64,000 bases of DNA from JAWKWA01 sp041397765 (lineage in GTDB: Bacteria; Pseudomonadota; Alphaproteobacteria; Rhizobiales; Hyphomicrobiaceae): NCBI GenBank assembly GCA_041397765.1, contig JAWKWA010000011.1:90434-154433 (forward strand), read 5' to 3'. The notes beneath the pieces are model-generated. The model made no database searches and was not told the DNA's origin. It was given only the letters and a program-made list of their open reading frames with translations. Of this stretch, positions 44,564 to 54,440 are shown one piece after another (positions within the stretch are counted from its first letter, which is position 1; each line of letters starts with the position of its first letter). A program made the position numbers and the translations under genes.

Positions 44564-44752
44564 TCAATCGCGGCACTCGCGGATGTTATCCAACGATATG
44601 GGCAAAGTTCGTTTTTTTGTCATTCCAGAATGAGTGAATCTCCTGTCAGTTCCAATTTCGCCGCGTAATTGTAAGTCGCGGATTTCCCGGCTGACGATTT
44701 TTGGGCGATCAATCACTGTCTTGCCCTCCATAAAAATCGCCCATATTTCCAT
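44564..44752 (-). CDS. small hypothetical ORF in AT-rich segment
   Basis: 62 residues (MEIWAIFMEGKTVIDRPKIV ... LPISLDNIRECRD). No family recognised. Another frame over the same bases gives KSATYNYAAKLELTGDSLIL, which looks at least as protein-like, so which frame is real is unclear. Low GC marks the stretch as foreign to the rest of the window. Confidence 0.25.
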   Translation of the reverse strand: MEIWAIFMEGKTVIDRPKIVSREIRDLQLRGEIGTDRRFTHSGMTKKRTLPISLDNIRECRD

Positions 44753-44809
44753 GCGACTCTGCGTTTATATCGGCGTTCATATCGCGTATGTCTCGTTCTC
44801 TAGCTTCAT

Positions 44810-45482
44810 CTAAGTGATGCGGTGTGCTTTAAGTCCGAGCTTTTCATACTCTGCCTCTATGCGATCATAGTACCCATTGATCTCGGACATCCGACCGCCA
44901 GCTCGCCGGTTGCCGCCGGCATCCCGATCGTAGGTCTCTGTTCCGCCGAGAGAGGCTGGATCGAGATGATCCTTTCGGGTTGGCTCGGGTGGTAGCTGGC
45001 ATCCCTTCCTTCGGCAGCCGCCCGTTTGCCACTTTCGGTAACATCCGGGCAGGAGGAGCCACATCAGGGTCAAGTCCACTCTTGACACCTTCAGGTCCAC
45101 CCCAGTCACTGACATCCTCGCCTTCCGCGCCGAGGTCATTGCCAGGTGCTTCTAAATCTGGGTTCCCAAACAGTGGGCCTGAGAATATTCCCGTTTGATT
45201 GAATTTGCCATACATCGGCAAAGTCAGAACAATGTCGGCGGCTATGGCACCAACTGCGAGACCTGCCGCCGCAATCCCCACTGCGGGAGCAGCGGCGTCG
45301 CGACCAGGTATCTGCCGAGTTACCTCGGCTGGCGCCGCCCCATCGAACGCACCGGCGCGAGCTTCTAAGCCTGGAGTGCCGTCGCCGCCACACACGCTAC
45401 ATGAGCAAGGGCGTGCTCCTTGTGATGCAGCCTCATCCGAGCGTGCTGCTCGGGTGAGGCGGAAGCACGAACGCGCCGTCAC
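44810..45482 (-). pseudogene. C-terminal remnant resembling a polymorphic-toxin or Rhs-type protein, frameshifted
   Basis: Two overlapping frames read as one protein: a first part with AAPAVGIAAAGLAVGAIAAD, FNQTGIFSGPLFGNPDLEAP and DPDVAPPARMLPKVANGRLP, then after a frame change near 44998 PPEPTRKDHLDPASLGGTET, RRAGGRMSEINGYYDRIEAE and YEKLGLKAHRIT. The hydrophobic Ala-rich stretch followed by a charged tail with DHLDPA resembles toxic C-termini of secreted polymorphic proteins, but no named toxin domain is certain. Another frame past the stop (LDEARERDIRDMNADINAES) suggests it once went on further. The first part is GC-rich, the last part AT-rich. Confidence 0.35.
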
Positions 45483-45494
45483 ATCAACGGCATC

Positions 45495-47951
45495 TCAGCC
45501 CTTCATTCGCGAGCTCGTTGGATCATAAAGCGGCCTGAGGCTCGCGCGTGCGGGAAAACGCGCGAGGCCGATCTCGATCTCCCATCGTCCGCTCGAGACG
45601 AGATCGGGCGTGACGCCGGCGGGCTCGGTCACATAGCCGAGCGCGATCGCCGAGCCGAGATGGTGGCCGTAGTTGGCCGAGGTCGTCGTCCCGACGAGCT
45701 TGCCGTCCCGGTAGATCGGCTCGTTGTGGTAGAGCAGCGGCCGGGGGTCATCGAGGGCGAACTGCAGCAGGCGCTTCGTCAGCACCTTCTTCTCGCGCTG
45801 CCGGAGCAGTGCGTCGCGCCCGACGAAGGGCGCTTTCTTGTCGAAGGCGACCGCGAAACCGAGGCCGGCCTCCAGGGGCGTGTCCTCGTCCGCGATGTCA
45901 TGACCCCAATGCCGATAGGCCTTCTCGAGGCGGAGGCTGTCGACCGCATGCATGCCGCAGAGTTTGAGGCCGTGCGGCGCGCCAGCCGCATGGAGCGTGT
46001 CGAAGAGCGCGACGGCGTACTCGGAGGGCACGAAGATCTCCCAGCCGAGCTCGCCCACATAGCTGATCCGCGTGGCGCGCGCCGCGACGGCACCGATCGT
46101 GACCATGCGCGAGCTGCCGAACGGAAAGGCTGCGTTCGAGAAATCTTCCTCGCTCACGGACTGGAGTAGCGCTCGCGAGTTCGGCCCCATGACGCCGAGG
46201 ACCGCCCAGCCGCCGGTCACGTCGTCGATCGTCACCCGCGCGCCCTCCGCCAGGGATCGCTGCAGAAAGGCCCAGTCGCGGGCGGCACAGGCCGCCGATG
46301 TAACGACCAGGAACTTTTCTCCGGCAAGGCGGGTCACGGTCAGATCGGCCTCGATGCCGCCCCGCTCGTTGAGCCACTGGGTGTAGACGGCGCGGCCGGG
46401 TGCGACATCCATCTCGCCGGCCGAGATGCGCTGCAATTCGCGCAGCGCATCGGGTCCTTGCACGAGGAACTTGGCGAGCGTCGACAGGTCGAGGAGTGCG
46501 GCCGCCTCACGCGCCGCTTTCGCCTCGGCGGCAGAATTGGCGAACCAGTTCTGGCGGCCGAAGCTGTACTCGTATCTGGCCGCCTGACCGGGCCTCGCGA
46601 ACCAGTTGGGTCGTTCCCAGCCGGCGACCTCGCCGAAGCAGGCGCCGTGGTGCTTCAAGCGGTCATGGAGCGGCGTATGGCGGATGTTGCGGCCCGCCTC
46701 GAACTGGCGGTAGGGCCAGTGCATGGCGAAGGTCAATCCTTGCGCCTCGGCGATGCGCTCGACGAGATAGGACGTGCGGCTCTGGTGGGGCTGCATGCGC
46801 CGCAGATCGACCTCGCTGAGGTCGAATGGCGCGTGTCCGTCGACGATCCAGCGCGCGAGCGCCATGCCGACGCCGCCGCCGGACGAGATGCCGACCGAGT
46901 TGAAGCCGGCCGCCACATAGAAATTTCCGAGCCCCGGTGCCGGCCCCAGCAAGTAGCGCTGGTCGGGTGTGAAGCTCTCAGGGCCGTTGAAGAACTTGCG
47001 GATGCCCGTCTTGGCGAGAGCCGGTATCCGGTGCTGCGCGCCTTCGAAGATGGGATTGAACTGTTCGAGGTCGTCGGGGAGCTCATCGAAGCAGAAGTCC
47101 TCGGGGATGCCGGCGACGCCCCAGGGCTTGGCGCGAGTCTCGAAGCCGCCGAACAGCAGCTTGCCCGCGTCCTCCTTGACGTAGAGCTTCTGGTCCATGT
47201 TACGCAGCACCGGCATGGAGGCGGGCAGCTCCATGGGCTCGGTCACCGCGTAGAAATGCTCGGTCGCCTGCAAGGGCACGTCGACGCCGGCCATGCGCCC
47301 GACCTCGCGGGCCCACATACCTGCGCAGTTGACGACGATCTCGGCTCTGACGTCGCCATGCGTGGTGCGGACGCCGACCGCCCGGCCTCCGCTCCTCGTT
47401 TCCACCTTCAGGATGCCGGTGACCTTGATGTCCTCGACGAGCCTCGCGCCCCCCATCCGGGCGCCCTTTGCGAGCGCCATGGTCGTGTCGCCTGGGCTCA
47501 CCTGGCCGTCCTCGGGGAAGTAGACGGCGCCGACCACGTCGTCGATCTGCATGACCGGCCAGAGGCGCTGCGCATCTTTCGGACTGATCTCCTCCATTCC
47601 GACGCCGAAGGCGCGCGCCATGGATGCGCCGCGCCGGATCTCCTCCCAGCGTTCGGAGTTGGTCGCGATCGAGATCGAGCCGCAGCGCTTGAGCCCCGTC
47701 GCCTGTCCGGTCTCCTTTTCGAGCTCGCCATAGAGCTCGAGACTGTACCGGGCGAGCTGGGTCAGGTTCTTGGAGTAGAGCATGGCCCGGACAAGGCCTG
47801 CCGCATGCCATGTGGTGCCGGAGGTGAGCTTCTTCCTCTCGATGAGCAGCACGTCCTTCCGGCCGAGCTTCGTCAAATGGTAGGCGAGCGAGCAGCCGAT
47901 GATGCCGCCGCCGATGATGACGATGCCCGTTTGCGAGGGAAGCTCGGCCAT
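45495..47951 (-). CDS. FAD-dependent/GcvT two-domain oxidoreductase (dimethylglycine dehydrogenase type)
   Basis: 818 residues. FAD loop GIVIIGGGIIGCSLAYHL at 9-26. LTSGTTWHAAGLVRAML near 42 holds the His that carries covalent FAD in dimethylglycine dehydrogenase. The oxidase domain runs to about 380 (YLLGPAPGLGNFYVAAGFNS near 335), followed by an FAO_M linker and a GcvT aminomethyltransferase domain from about 430 to 700 (LQGPD-like VQGPDALRELQRISAG, ISYVGELGWEIFVPSEYAVA), then a GcvT C-terminal barrel. It demethylates a methylated amine and passes the one-carbon unit to tetrahydrofolate. It is 33 bases downstream of a related enzyme on the same strand. Confidence 0.9.
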   Translation of the reverse strand: MAELPSQTGIVIIGGGIIGCSLAYHLTKLGRKDVLLIERKKLTSGTTWHAAGLVRAMLYSKNLTQLARYSLELYGELEKETGQATGLKRCGSISIATNSERWEEIRRGASMARAFGVGMEEISPKDAQRLWPVMQIDDVVGAVYFPEDGQVSPGDTTMALAKGARMGGARLVEDIKVTGILKVETRSGGRAVGVRTTHGDVRAEIVVNCAGMWAREVGRMAGVDVPLQATEHFYAVTEPMELPASMPVLRNMDQKLYVKEDAGKLLFGGFETRAKPWGVAGIPEDFCFDELPDDLEQFNPIFEGAQHRIPALAKTGIRKFFNGPESFTPDQRYLLGPAPGLGNFYVAAGFNSVGISSGGGVGMALARWIVDGHAPFDLSEVDLRRMQPHQSRTSYLVERIAEAQGLTFAMHWPYRQFEAGRNIRHTPLHDRLKHHGACFGEVAGWERPNWFARPGQAARYEYSFGRQNWFANSAAEAKAAREAAALLDLSTLAKFLVQGPDALRELQRISAGEMDVAPGRAVYTQWLNERGGIEADLTVTRLAGEKFLVVTSAACAARDWAFLQRSLAEGARVTIDDVTGGWAVLGVMGPNSRALLQSVSEEDFSNAAFPFGSSRMVTIGAVAARATRISYVGELGWEIFVPSEYAVALFDTLHAAGAPHGLKLCGMHAVDSLRLEKAYRHWGHDIADEDTPLEAGLGFAVAFDKKAPFVGRDALLRQREKKVLTKRLLQFALDDPRPLLYHNEPIYRDGKLVGTTTSANYGHHLGSAIALGYVTEPAGVTPDLVSSGRWEIEIGLARFPARASLRPLYDPTSSRMKG

Positions 47952-47984
47952 GTTTCGGGCGTTCCTATCGGATTGAGGGGGTGG

Positions 47985-50414
47985 TCAGGCGCGGGGGCGT
48001 TGGCTGGCGGGATCGTAGGCCGGTTCGCCGAGCACCTTTGCGGGCACGCGTTCACCCAGGAGCTCGACCTCGAAGGCGGTTCCAGGTGTTGACAGCGCCG
48101 GCTCCACATAGCCGAACGCAAGCGATTTCCGGATGGCGTGGCCATAGCCGCCGGAGGTCAAAACGCCGACGCATCTGCCATTCGCCAGGATCGGCTCGCC
48201 GCCGCGCGCGTCGTTGTCGGTGGCGGCGATCTCCAGGTAGACGAGCTTCGTTGCGAGCTCCGCGCCTTGCCGTTTCAAGGTGGCGTCGCGACCACGGAAG
48301 CTGCCCTTGTCGGGCGCGACAAAGCGATCCATGTCCGCTTCGACGAGCGTGATCTCGTTGGTCAGCTCCGCGCCCCAGCCGCGATAGGCCTTCTCCATGC
48401 GCAGGCTGTTCATGGCGTAGAGGCCGAAATCGGCGATGCCGTGGGGCTCGCCGGCGGCCCGCACCCTGTCATAGAGCGCCGGCAATTTCTCCATCGGCGC
48501 ATGCAGCTCCCAGCCAAGCTCGCCCACATAGTTGACGCGCAGCGCGCGGAGGCGGATGCCGGAGACGTCGATTTCCTGGGCGGTGAGCCAGCGGAAGGCG
48601 GCGTTGTCGAGCTTGGCCTCGGTGAGCTTGCTCAGGACTTCGCGCGACTTTGGCCCTGCGACGACCAGAACGCCGAATTTGTCGGTGACATTCTCGATCG
48701 TCACGCGTTCGTCGGCGCGCTTCATGCTGTTCAGATGATCGAGGTCGCGCACCTCGGCCGAGATCGAGGACAGGAGGTAATAGCGATCGGCGGCGAGGCG
48801 TGTGACGGTGAACTCCGTCTCGATGCGGCCATTCGCGGTCAGGAGATGGGTCAGGCAGAGGCCGCCATCCCTACGCGGCAGACGGTTGGCGAGCAGCCTG
48901 TCGAGGAACGTGCCGGCATCCGGGCCCGTCACGTCATACTTGGCAAAGCTCGACATGTCCGCGACACCGACGCGCTCGCGCACGGCCAGGCATTCGGCCG
49001 CCACCACCGCGAAGACGTTGTTGCGGCGGAAGCCCGGCACTTCCTCACGCCCCTCGAGAGTGAAGAATTTCGGTCGCTCGTAGCCGCCGCCCTCGGTGAA
49101 GACGCAGCCGCGCGCCTGCAGCGTGTCGTAGAGCGGCGTGCGCCGCACCGGCCGGCCGGCGGGGCGCTCCTCGCCCGGCAGATGCGTGACGAACATATGC
49201 GCGTAGTCCTCGAATGACTTCGCCCGCGTATAGGTCTCATCGGCCCATCCGCCGAAGCGGCGCGGATCGAAGTCCTTCATATTGATCTCGGATTCGCCCG
49301 CTATCATCCATTCGGCGAGGTGCTTGCCGCAGCCAGGTCCCTGCGCGATTCCGATCGAGGAGCCGCAACACATCCAGAAGTTCCTGAGGCCCGCCGCCGG
49401 TCCGAGAAGCGGCATGCCGTCGGGCGTGTGCGGGATGGCCCCGTTGATGACCCGCTTGATGCCGGCCTTGGCGAAGAGCGGCATACGCTCGAGCGCCCGC
49501 TCGAGCCAGGGCGCGATGCGGTCGAGGTCGGCCGCGAACAACTCGTTGGAGGCCGACCAGTCGGGCGCGCCGCCGCGGTGGTCCCAGGCTTCGCGCGGAT
49601 TGGCGTGCTCGTAGATGCCGATGAGCCCCGCCTTCTGCTCCTGGCGATAGTAGCCGGCCGTGTAGGTGTCGCGCATGACGGGAAGCTCGACGTCGCGCTT
49701 GATGAGCTCCTCGATCGGCTCCGTCACCAGGTACTGGTGCTCCATATTGGTGATCGGCACGTCGAGGCCGACCATGCGGCCGACTTCGCGGGCATAGCAG
49801 CCGGCCGCGTTGACGACATGCCCGGCGGTAATCTCCTCGCCCTTGTCGGTTCGAACCAGCCACTCGCCCGAGGGGAGCGCATCGATGCCGGTGACGAGCG
49901 TATGAGTCTCGATCGCGGCCCCGAGGTTCTTGGCAGCTATCGCCAGTGCATTGCAGGAGCCGGCCGGATCGACGTGGCCGTCGTCGAGAGTCCAGGCACC
50001 GAGCACGACGCCCGTCGTATCCATGAACGGATTGAGTTTCCTGATCTCGTCGGGACCGATCAGCTCCATGCGGTAGCCGATGTTGCGCGAGATGCCGAGC
50101 ACGTACCGGAACCAGTCCGCTTCCTCGGGCGTCGTTGCGATCCTGATCGCGCCGCAGCCGTGCCAGCTCACATACTGACCGGTCATCTCCTGCAGGCGCG
50201 GGAACAGCTTGATGCCGTAATGATGGATCTTCGAGATGTTGTAGTTGCCCTGGAAGCTCGCGCATTGGCCGGCGGCGTGCCAGGTGCTGCCCGAGGTCAG
50301 CTCGCCCTTCTCGAAGAGCAGCACATCCTTCCAGCCCATCTCGGCCAGGTGATAGAGCAGCCCCACTCCCATCATGCCGCCGCCGATGATCACCACCCGC
50401 TTCGACCGACGCAT
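47985..50414 (-). CDS. FAD-dependent/GcvT two-domain oxidoreductase (dimethylglycine/sarcosine dehydrogenase type)
   Basis: 809 residues, paralogous to the downstream gene. FAD loop VVIIGGGMMGVGLLYHLAE at 7-25; LTSGSTWHAAGQCASFQGN near 40 with the covalent-FAD His; PHTPDGMPLLGPAAGLRNFW near 330; GcvT domain from about 430 (FAVVAAECLAVRERVGVADM, LRVNYVGELGWELHAPMEKL near 610, LRMEKAYRGWGAELTNEITL near 660) and the C-terminal barrel (SGGYGHAIRKSLAFGYVEP near 755). A truncated third relative of its C-terminus is at 61.4 kb beside the second mttB-like gene. It probably acts on dimethylglycine, sarcosine or another N-methyl compound. Confidence 0.9.
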   Translation of the reverse strand: MRRSKRVVIIGGGMMGVGLLYHLAEMGWKDVLLFEKGELTSGSTWHAAGQCASFQGNYNISKIHHYGIKLFPRLQEMTGQYVSWHGCGAIRIATTPEEADWFRYVLGISRNIGYRMELIGPDEIRKLNPFMDTTGVVLGAWTLDDGHVDPAGSCNALAIAAKNLGAAIETHTLVTGIDALPSGEWLVRTDKGEEITAGHVVNAAGCYAREVGRMVGLDVPITNMEHQYLVTEPIEELIKRDVELPVMRDTYTAGYYRQEQKAGLIGIYEHANPREAWDHRGGAPDWSASNELFAADLDRIAPWLERALERMPLFAKAGIKRVINGAIPHTPDGMPLLGPAAGLRNFWMCCGSSIGIAQGPGCGKHLAEWMIAGESEINMKDFDPRRFGGWADETYTRAKSFEDYAHMFVTHLPGEERPAGRPVRRTPLYDTLQARGCVFTEGGGYERPKFFTLEGREEVPGFRRNNVFAVVAAECLAVRERVGVADMSSFAKYDVTGPDAGTFLDRLLANRLPRRDGGLCLTHLLTANGRIETEFTVTRLAADRYYLLSSISAEVRDLDHLNSMKRADERVTIENVTDKFGVLVVAGPKSREVLSKLTEAKLDNAAFRWLTAQEIDVSGIRLRALRVNYVGELGWELHAPMEKLPALYDRVRAAGEPHGIADFGLYAMNSLRMEKAYRGWGAELTNEITLVEADMDRFVAPDKGSFRGRDATLKRQGAELATKLVYLEIAATDNDARGGEPILANGRCVGVLTSGGYGHAIRKSLAFGYVEPALSTPGTAFEVELLGERVPAKVLGEPAYDPASQRPRA

Positions 50415-50453
50415 GTCACTGCTCCTTCGCCCGCATAGCCCGCAACTGCACCT

Positions 50454-51843
50454 TCACTCGGCCGCCATCGGCGTTCCGGGCTGGCCGCTGCCGGTGCGGG
50501 CCATCAGCCAGGTCGGAACGGATTCGCGCGACAAGACATCGGCAACCGTCTCGCGCCGCCGCACGACGGTCGAACGCCCCTTCGAGACCATGACGGTCGC
50601 AGAACGCGGGATGACGTTCGACTGACAGGCGAAGGATTCGTTGTAGGCACCCATGTCCATGAAGGCGAGAATGTCGCCCGTCCGGATCGGCTGCAGCTCG
50701 CGGGCCTTCGCGAGGATGTCGGCGGCATTGCAGGTCTGGCCGCAGACATCTACGACCTCCTTGCCCTTGCGCTTCACATCGTTGGCGATCAGCACATGGT
50801 GCACCGAGCAGCGCGGATCGAACGGATCGCGCATCTCATTGGTGTTGCCGTCCACATAGACCCAAGTCTTTTTGGCGAGCGTCATGTCCTCCTTGCGGGC
50901 GCCAACCTTCGTGATCCATAGGCCGGCGCTTTCCCAGCAATAACGGCCCGGTTCGAGCATGAGCACGGGAACCTCGATCTTGTGCTTGCGGCACGTGGAG
51001 ACGATCGCCTCGCTGATCGCCTTCCCATAAGCCTCGACCGGAGGCGGAGCATCGGCGCCGTAGCGCTCGGAGACGAAGCCGCCGCCGACATTGACGTAGG
51101 CAGGTGCCCAACCGGTCTTCGCCTTGATGTCCGCGATGTGCTCGACGAGGTCCTCGGTCTCCTCGCGGTAGAAGCCGGCACGGCGCAGGATGCCGCCATG
51201 GTAGTGCATGCCTTCCAGCACGACGCCCGGCATGCGCTTGGCCGCATTGACGGCATCGACATAGGATGCGGGCTCCATGCCGAACTTGAAGGTCCGCTCC
51301 CAATAGGACGGGCTGATGCCGTCGGGATAGCGGGGTCCACGTACTCGATCTCCTCCAGCGCCGCGAGCGGCAGCGGATGCGCAGCGACACGCGCGCGGTA
51401 CGCCCCATCTCCTTCGCCACCTCGCCGACGACCGCGAGCTCGTCCGCGTTGTCGACCTGGTTCATGACGCCGAGATCGATGGCCGCCGCAATCGTCTCGC
51501 GCGACTTGTTGGCGCCGTTCATCACGATCTTGCGCGGATCGGAACCCGCCATCATGGCGACCGTCAGCTCGCCGAGACCGAAGGCATCGCCGCCGCCGCC
51601 TTCCTCGACGATCGCGTCGCGCGGCGAGGCCGGCATTCCCTTCATGCCGGCGCAGACGATGACCTCCGCCGGATGAACATCCTGGAACGCCCGGTGAATG
51701 CGCCGGTAGTTGTGCCGGATCGTGCTCTCGGAAAGCACGAAGAGAGGCGTGCCGTACTCAGCCGCGAGCGCGGTGATCCTCACGCCATCGAACTCGAGCT
51801 CGCCATTGCGATCGCTCTTCAGAAATTCGCCGAACTTGGACAC
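50454..51843 (-). pseudogene. type III PLP-dependent decarboxylase (DapDC/ODC fold), two frameshifts
   Basis: About 463 residues when joined. Start GTG 51841-51843 with GGAGGAA upstream: MSKFGEFLKSDRNGELEFDG, then TPLFVLSESTIRHNYRR, a PLP-Lys candidate in VIVCAGMKGMPASP, and AFGLGELTVAMMAG. Near 51367 and 51335 one base each is missing (CGCATCCG-CTGCCG and a short C run in GACCCCGCTATCC), after which KFGMEPASYVDAVNAAKRMP resumes. The PLP site shows HYHGGILRRAG, YVNVGGGFVSERYG, LEPGRYCW and VCGQTCNAADIL, and the GAYNES end. The length is 3n+1, matching two lost bases. The substrate may be a diamino acid or related compound; unknown. Confidence 0.75.
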
Positions 51844-51902
51844 GGTGTTCCTCCGGGCCTTGCAGGAAAGGCGCGTGCTCATTGGTGCCGGCATTCATCA
51901 CG

Positions 51903-51914
51903 ATTATCGATAAT
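51903..51914. promoter_or_regulatory. perfect palindrome ATTATCGATAAT, candidate GntR operator 1
   Basis: A 12-base exact inverted repeat in the divergent region between the decarboxylase (start 51843) and the gntR-like gene (start 52009). The same 12 bases recur at 52744-52755 and, with a two-base central change, at 61305-61316 beside the second gntR. This pattern marks the binding site of the GntR pair and autoregulation. Confidence 0.7.
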
Positions 51915-52008
51915 ATGTCAATCGATCCACGCCGCGGCACGTGATAGGCTGCGGTTGCAGCTCCTGCCCTGGGTCTCGCTGCGATCATCCCGGAAAGGCT
52001 TGACGCTC

Positions 52009-52742
52009 ATGGCTCGAAGCGCGGCGGCGAAGGCTTTGCCCACAGCAAGAGGCGCGGATCGCAAGCGGCTCCTCGATGAGGAGTCGCCGATCGTCTGCGC
52101 GAGTCGATCCTGAAGGGCGAGCTGGAGGCTGGCGAACGCCTGACGGAACTTTCGCTTGCCAATCAATGGCAGGTGAGCCAGGCGACGATCCGTGCGGCGC
52201 TGAAGTTGCTGCAGGGCGAGGGCTCGTCGAGTACCGCAAGCGGCGCGGAACGTTCGTCACCTCGATCTCGGAAGCGGATGTGCTCGAGATCTACACGCTG
52301 CGCGAGATGCTGGAGGCATTCGCGGCCCGCAGGGCAGCGCAACGCGTCTCGGCCCACGGCGAGAAGAGTCTGGAGCGCATCATGCGGAACATGCGCCGCA
52401 GCCCGTACCGGAGACCGCAGGCGGATGCTCGAGCTGGATTTCGAGTTCCATCGCGCCATCGTCAACATGAGCGGACACAGGCGACTCCTGGAGATCTATG
52501 CGGCTCGAGTCCCCAGACCCGCCTCTTCCTCCCGACCATGACCGACGTCCTGCACCATGATCTCGAAGACGCGATCGCGCATCATGAGCCGCTCCGGCAG
52601 ACGCCATCCTGGCGGGCGATCATCAACGGGCTTTCGAGCTGGCGAAAGTCACTGCGAGCGGGATGCGGTCGAGCTGGTGAGAGCTGTTCCACAAGACGTG
52701 ACCAGGAACAGCGCCAGGATAAGGGCAACCTTCGAGCCTTGA
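52009..52742 (+). pseudogene. GntR-family (FCD domain) regulator, copy A, multiply frameshifted
   Basis: Joined across frames it gives about 245 residues with ILKGELEAGERLTELSLANQ, the winged helix QVSQATIRAALKLLQGEG, LVEYRKRRGTFVTSISEADV, an FCD ligand domain with LEIYTLREMLEAFAARRAAQ, MLELDFEFHRAIVNMSGHRR and LFLPTMTDVLHHDLEDAIAH, ending RNSARIRATFEP. Frame changes lie near 52108, 52230, 52405, 52508 and 52605. It is closely paralogous to the intact GntR at 60518-61285. Palindromes ATTATCGATAAT lie before the gene and two bases after its stop. Confidence 0.7.
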
Positions 52743-52743
52743 A

Positions 52744-52755
52744 ATTATCGATAAT
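52744..52755. promoter_or_regulatory. perfect palindrome ATTATCGATAAT, candidate GntR operator 2
   Basis: Identical to the site at 51903-51914. It lies directly after the gntR copy A stop and 88 bases before the start of the mttB-like copy A, where a promoter for that gene is expected. Confidence 0.7.
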
Positions 52756-52842
52756 GATTGACCGTTCCGGCGCGCCGATGCGATATTGAGCCCCTGGCGC
52801 GCGCCAGCGGCGACGTCATGCGGCCGGATTGGGGATTGCGTC

Positions 52843-54376
52843 ATGGCGGCTTCGGAAGGTGGAACCGCAAGGCGTGCACGCCGACAGAGGGGTGCCCTGA
52901 CCCATCCTCCAAGATCGGCGGCCTATCGCCGGATTTCCAATCCCTTTCCCCCGATCCGGGTCTTCTCCGACGATCAGGTCGAGCATATGCACGAAGCTGC
53001 GCTCGGCGTGCTCGAGACGATCGGCATGCGTGTACTGAGCCCGGAGGCACGGGCCTGCTACAGAAAGGCCGGAGCTAAAGTCGACGAAAGCCGCCTCACC
53101 GTACGCATCGACCGCGGCATGGTCGAGAAGGCGCTGCAGACGACACCGCGCATGGTCGATTTCGTGATCCGCGGCTCGACCGACCGGTTGCGCATGGGCG
53201 GCAATCACGTCGCGGTCGCAACCACCGGTGGCGCTCCGCACATCTCCAGCATCGACGGGGGCAAGCGCAACGGCACGCTGGCCGATTTCAGGGATCTGAC
53301 CAAGCTCGCACAGTCATTCGACGTGCTGCACGTCATGGGGCCCGGCATCGTGGAAGCCCAGGATGTCGAGCTTCAGTTCCGGCACCTCGGATCATGCATG
53401 CCCAACTGACCCTCACCGACCGCGTGCCCTTCATCTATAGCCGCGGCCCCGACCAGATCCGCGATTGCCTGAAATGGTCGCGCTGGCCCACGGTCTCGCA
53501 CACGATGCCCTCCCCCAGCACTGCTGCTGCTACACGGCCATCAACACGAACTCGCCGCTTCAGCTCGACATTCCCATGGCCCACGGCATCACGTCATTCG
53601 CGGAGGCCGGGCAGATGGTGCTGATGACCCCCTTCACGCTCGCCGGTGCCATGGCGCCGATCACCATTCCGGGCGCGCTCACCCAAGCGCACGCCGAAGC
53701 GCTCGCCTGCTTCGTGCTTTGCAGGCCGTTCGGCCCGGTGCACCAGGCATCTATGGCTGTTTCACTTCGAACGTCGACATGCGATCAGGTTCGCCCGCCT
53801 TCGGAACGCCAGAGTTCGCCAAGGCGACCTTTGGTGCGGGACAGCTTGCGCGTCGCGTCGGCCTTCCCTTCCGCTACGAACGCCAACGCGTCCAACGCGC
53901 CGGATGCGCAAGCGGTCTATGAAGCGCAGATGTCCCTCTGGAGCGCACTGATGGGCGGCTGCAACCTGCTCTACCACGGGGCAGGCTGGCTCGAGGGCGG
54001 CCTCACGATCCTCGCTCGAGAAGTTCATTCTCGATGTCGAGATGCTGCAGATGTTCGCGGAGCTCTTCCAGCCGGTGCTGGAGGACGAGCTCGCGCTCGA
54101 GGACATGGCCACCGTAGGCCCGGGTGGACACTATTTCTCGGCGCCCCACACCATGGAACGCTACAGCAACGCCTTCTATTCGCCGCTCGTCTCCGACTGG
54201 CGCAACTACGGCCAATGGAGCGAGGACGGCTCGCTGCCGCGACAGAGCGCGCCAACACGATCTGGAAGAAGACCCTTGCCGAGTATGTGTCGCCGCCGAA
54301 CGACTTGAGCCGCGTGGCCGCACTCGCCGACTTCGTTGCGCGGGCGGAAGTCGAAGGCGGAGCCCTGCCGATCTGA
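52843..54376 (+). pseudogene. trimethylamine methyltransferase (MttB/COG5598) family, copy A, multiply frameshifted
   Basis: Frames together give about 510 residues. From ATG 52843: VFSDDQVEHMHEAALGVLET, MVEKALQTTPRMVDFVIRGS, ATTGGAPHISSIDGGKRNGT. Later frames show LTDRVPFIYSRGPDQIRDCL, HCCCYTAINTNSPLQLDIPM, APITIPGALTQAHAEALACF, IYGCFTSNVDMRSGSPAFGT, YEAQMSLWSALMGGCNLLYH, MATVGPGGHYFSAPHTMERY and the end VAALADFVARAEVEGGALPI. No in-frame TAG at a pyrrolysine-like place was seen, so this is the non-pyrrolysine branch, whose members demethylate quaternary amines through a corrinoid protein. No corrinoid protein is nearby. At least five frame changes. Confidence 0.7.
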
Positions 54377-54440
54377 GCTGTCCATGGTCCACGTCCTGCC
54401 AGAGCCCGGTGGTCCGAGAGCAAAGCGGCGCGAGGTCCCG

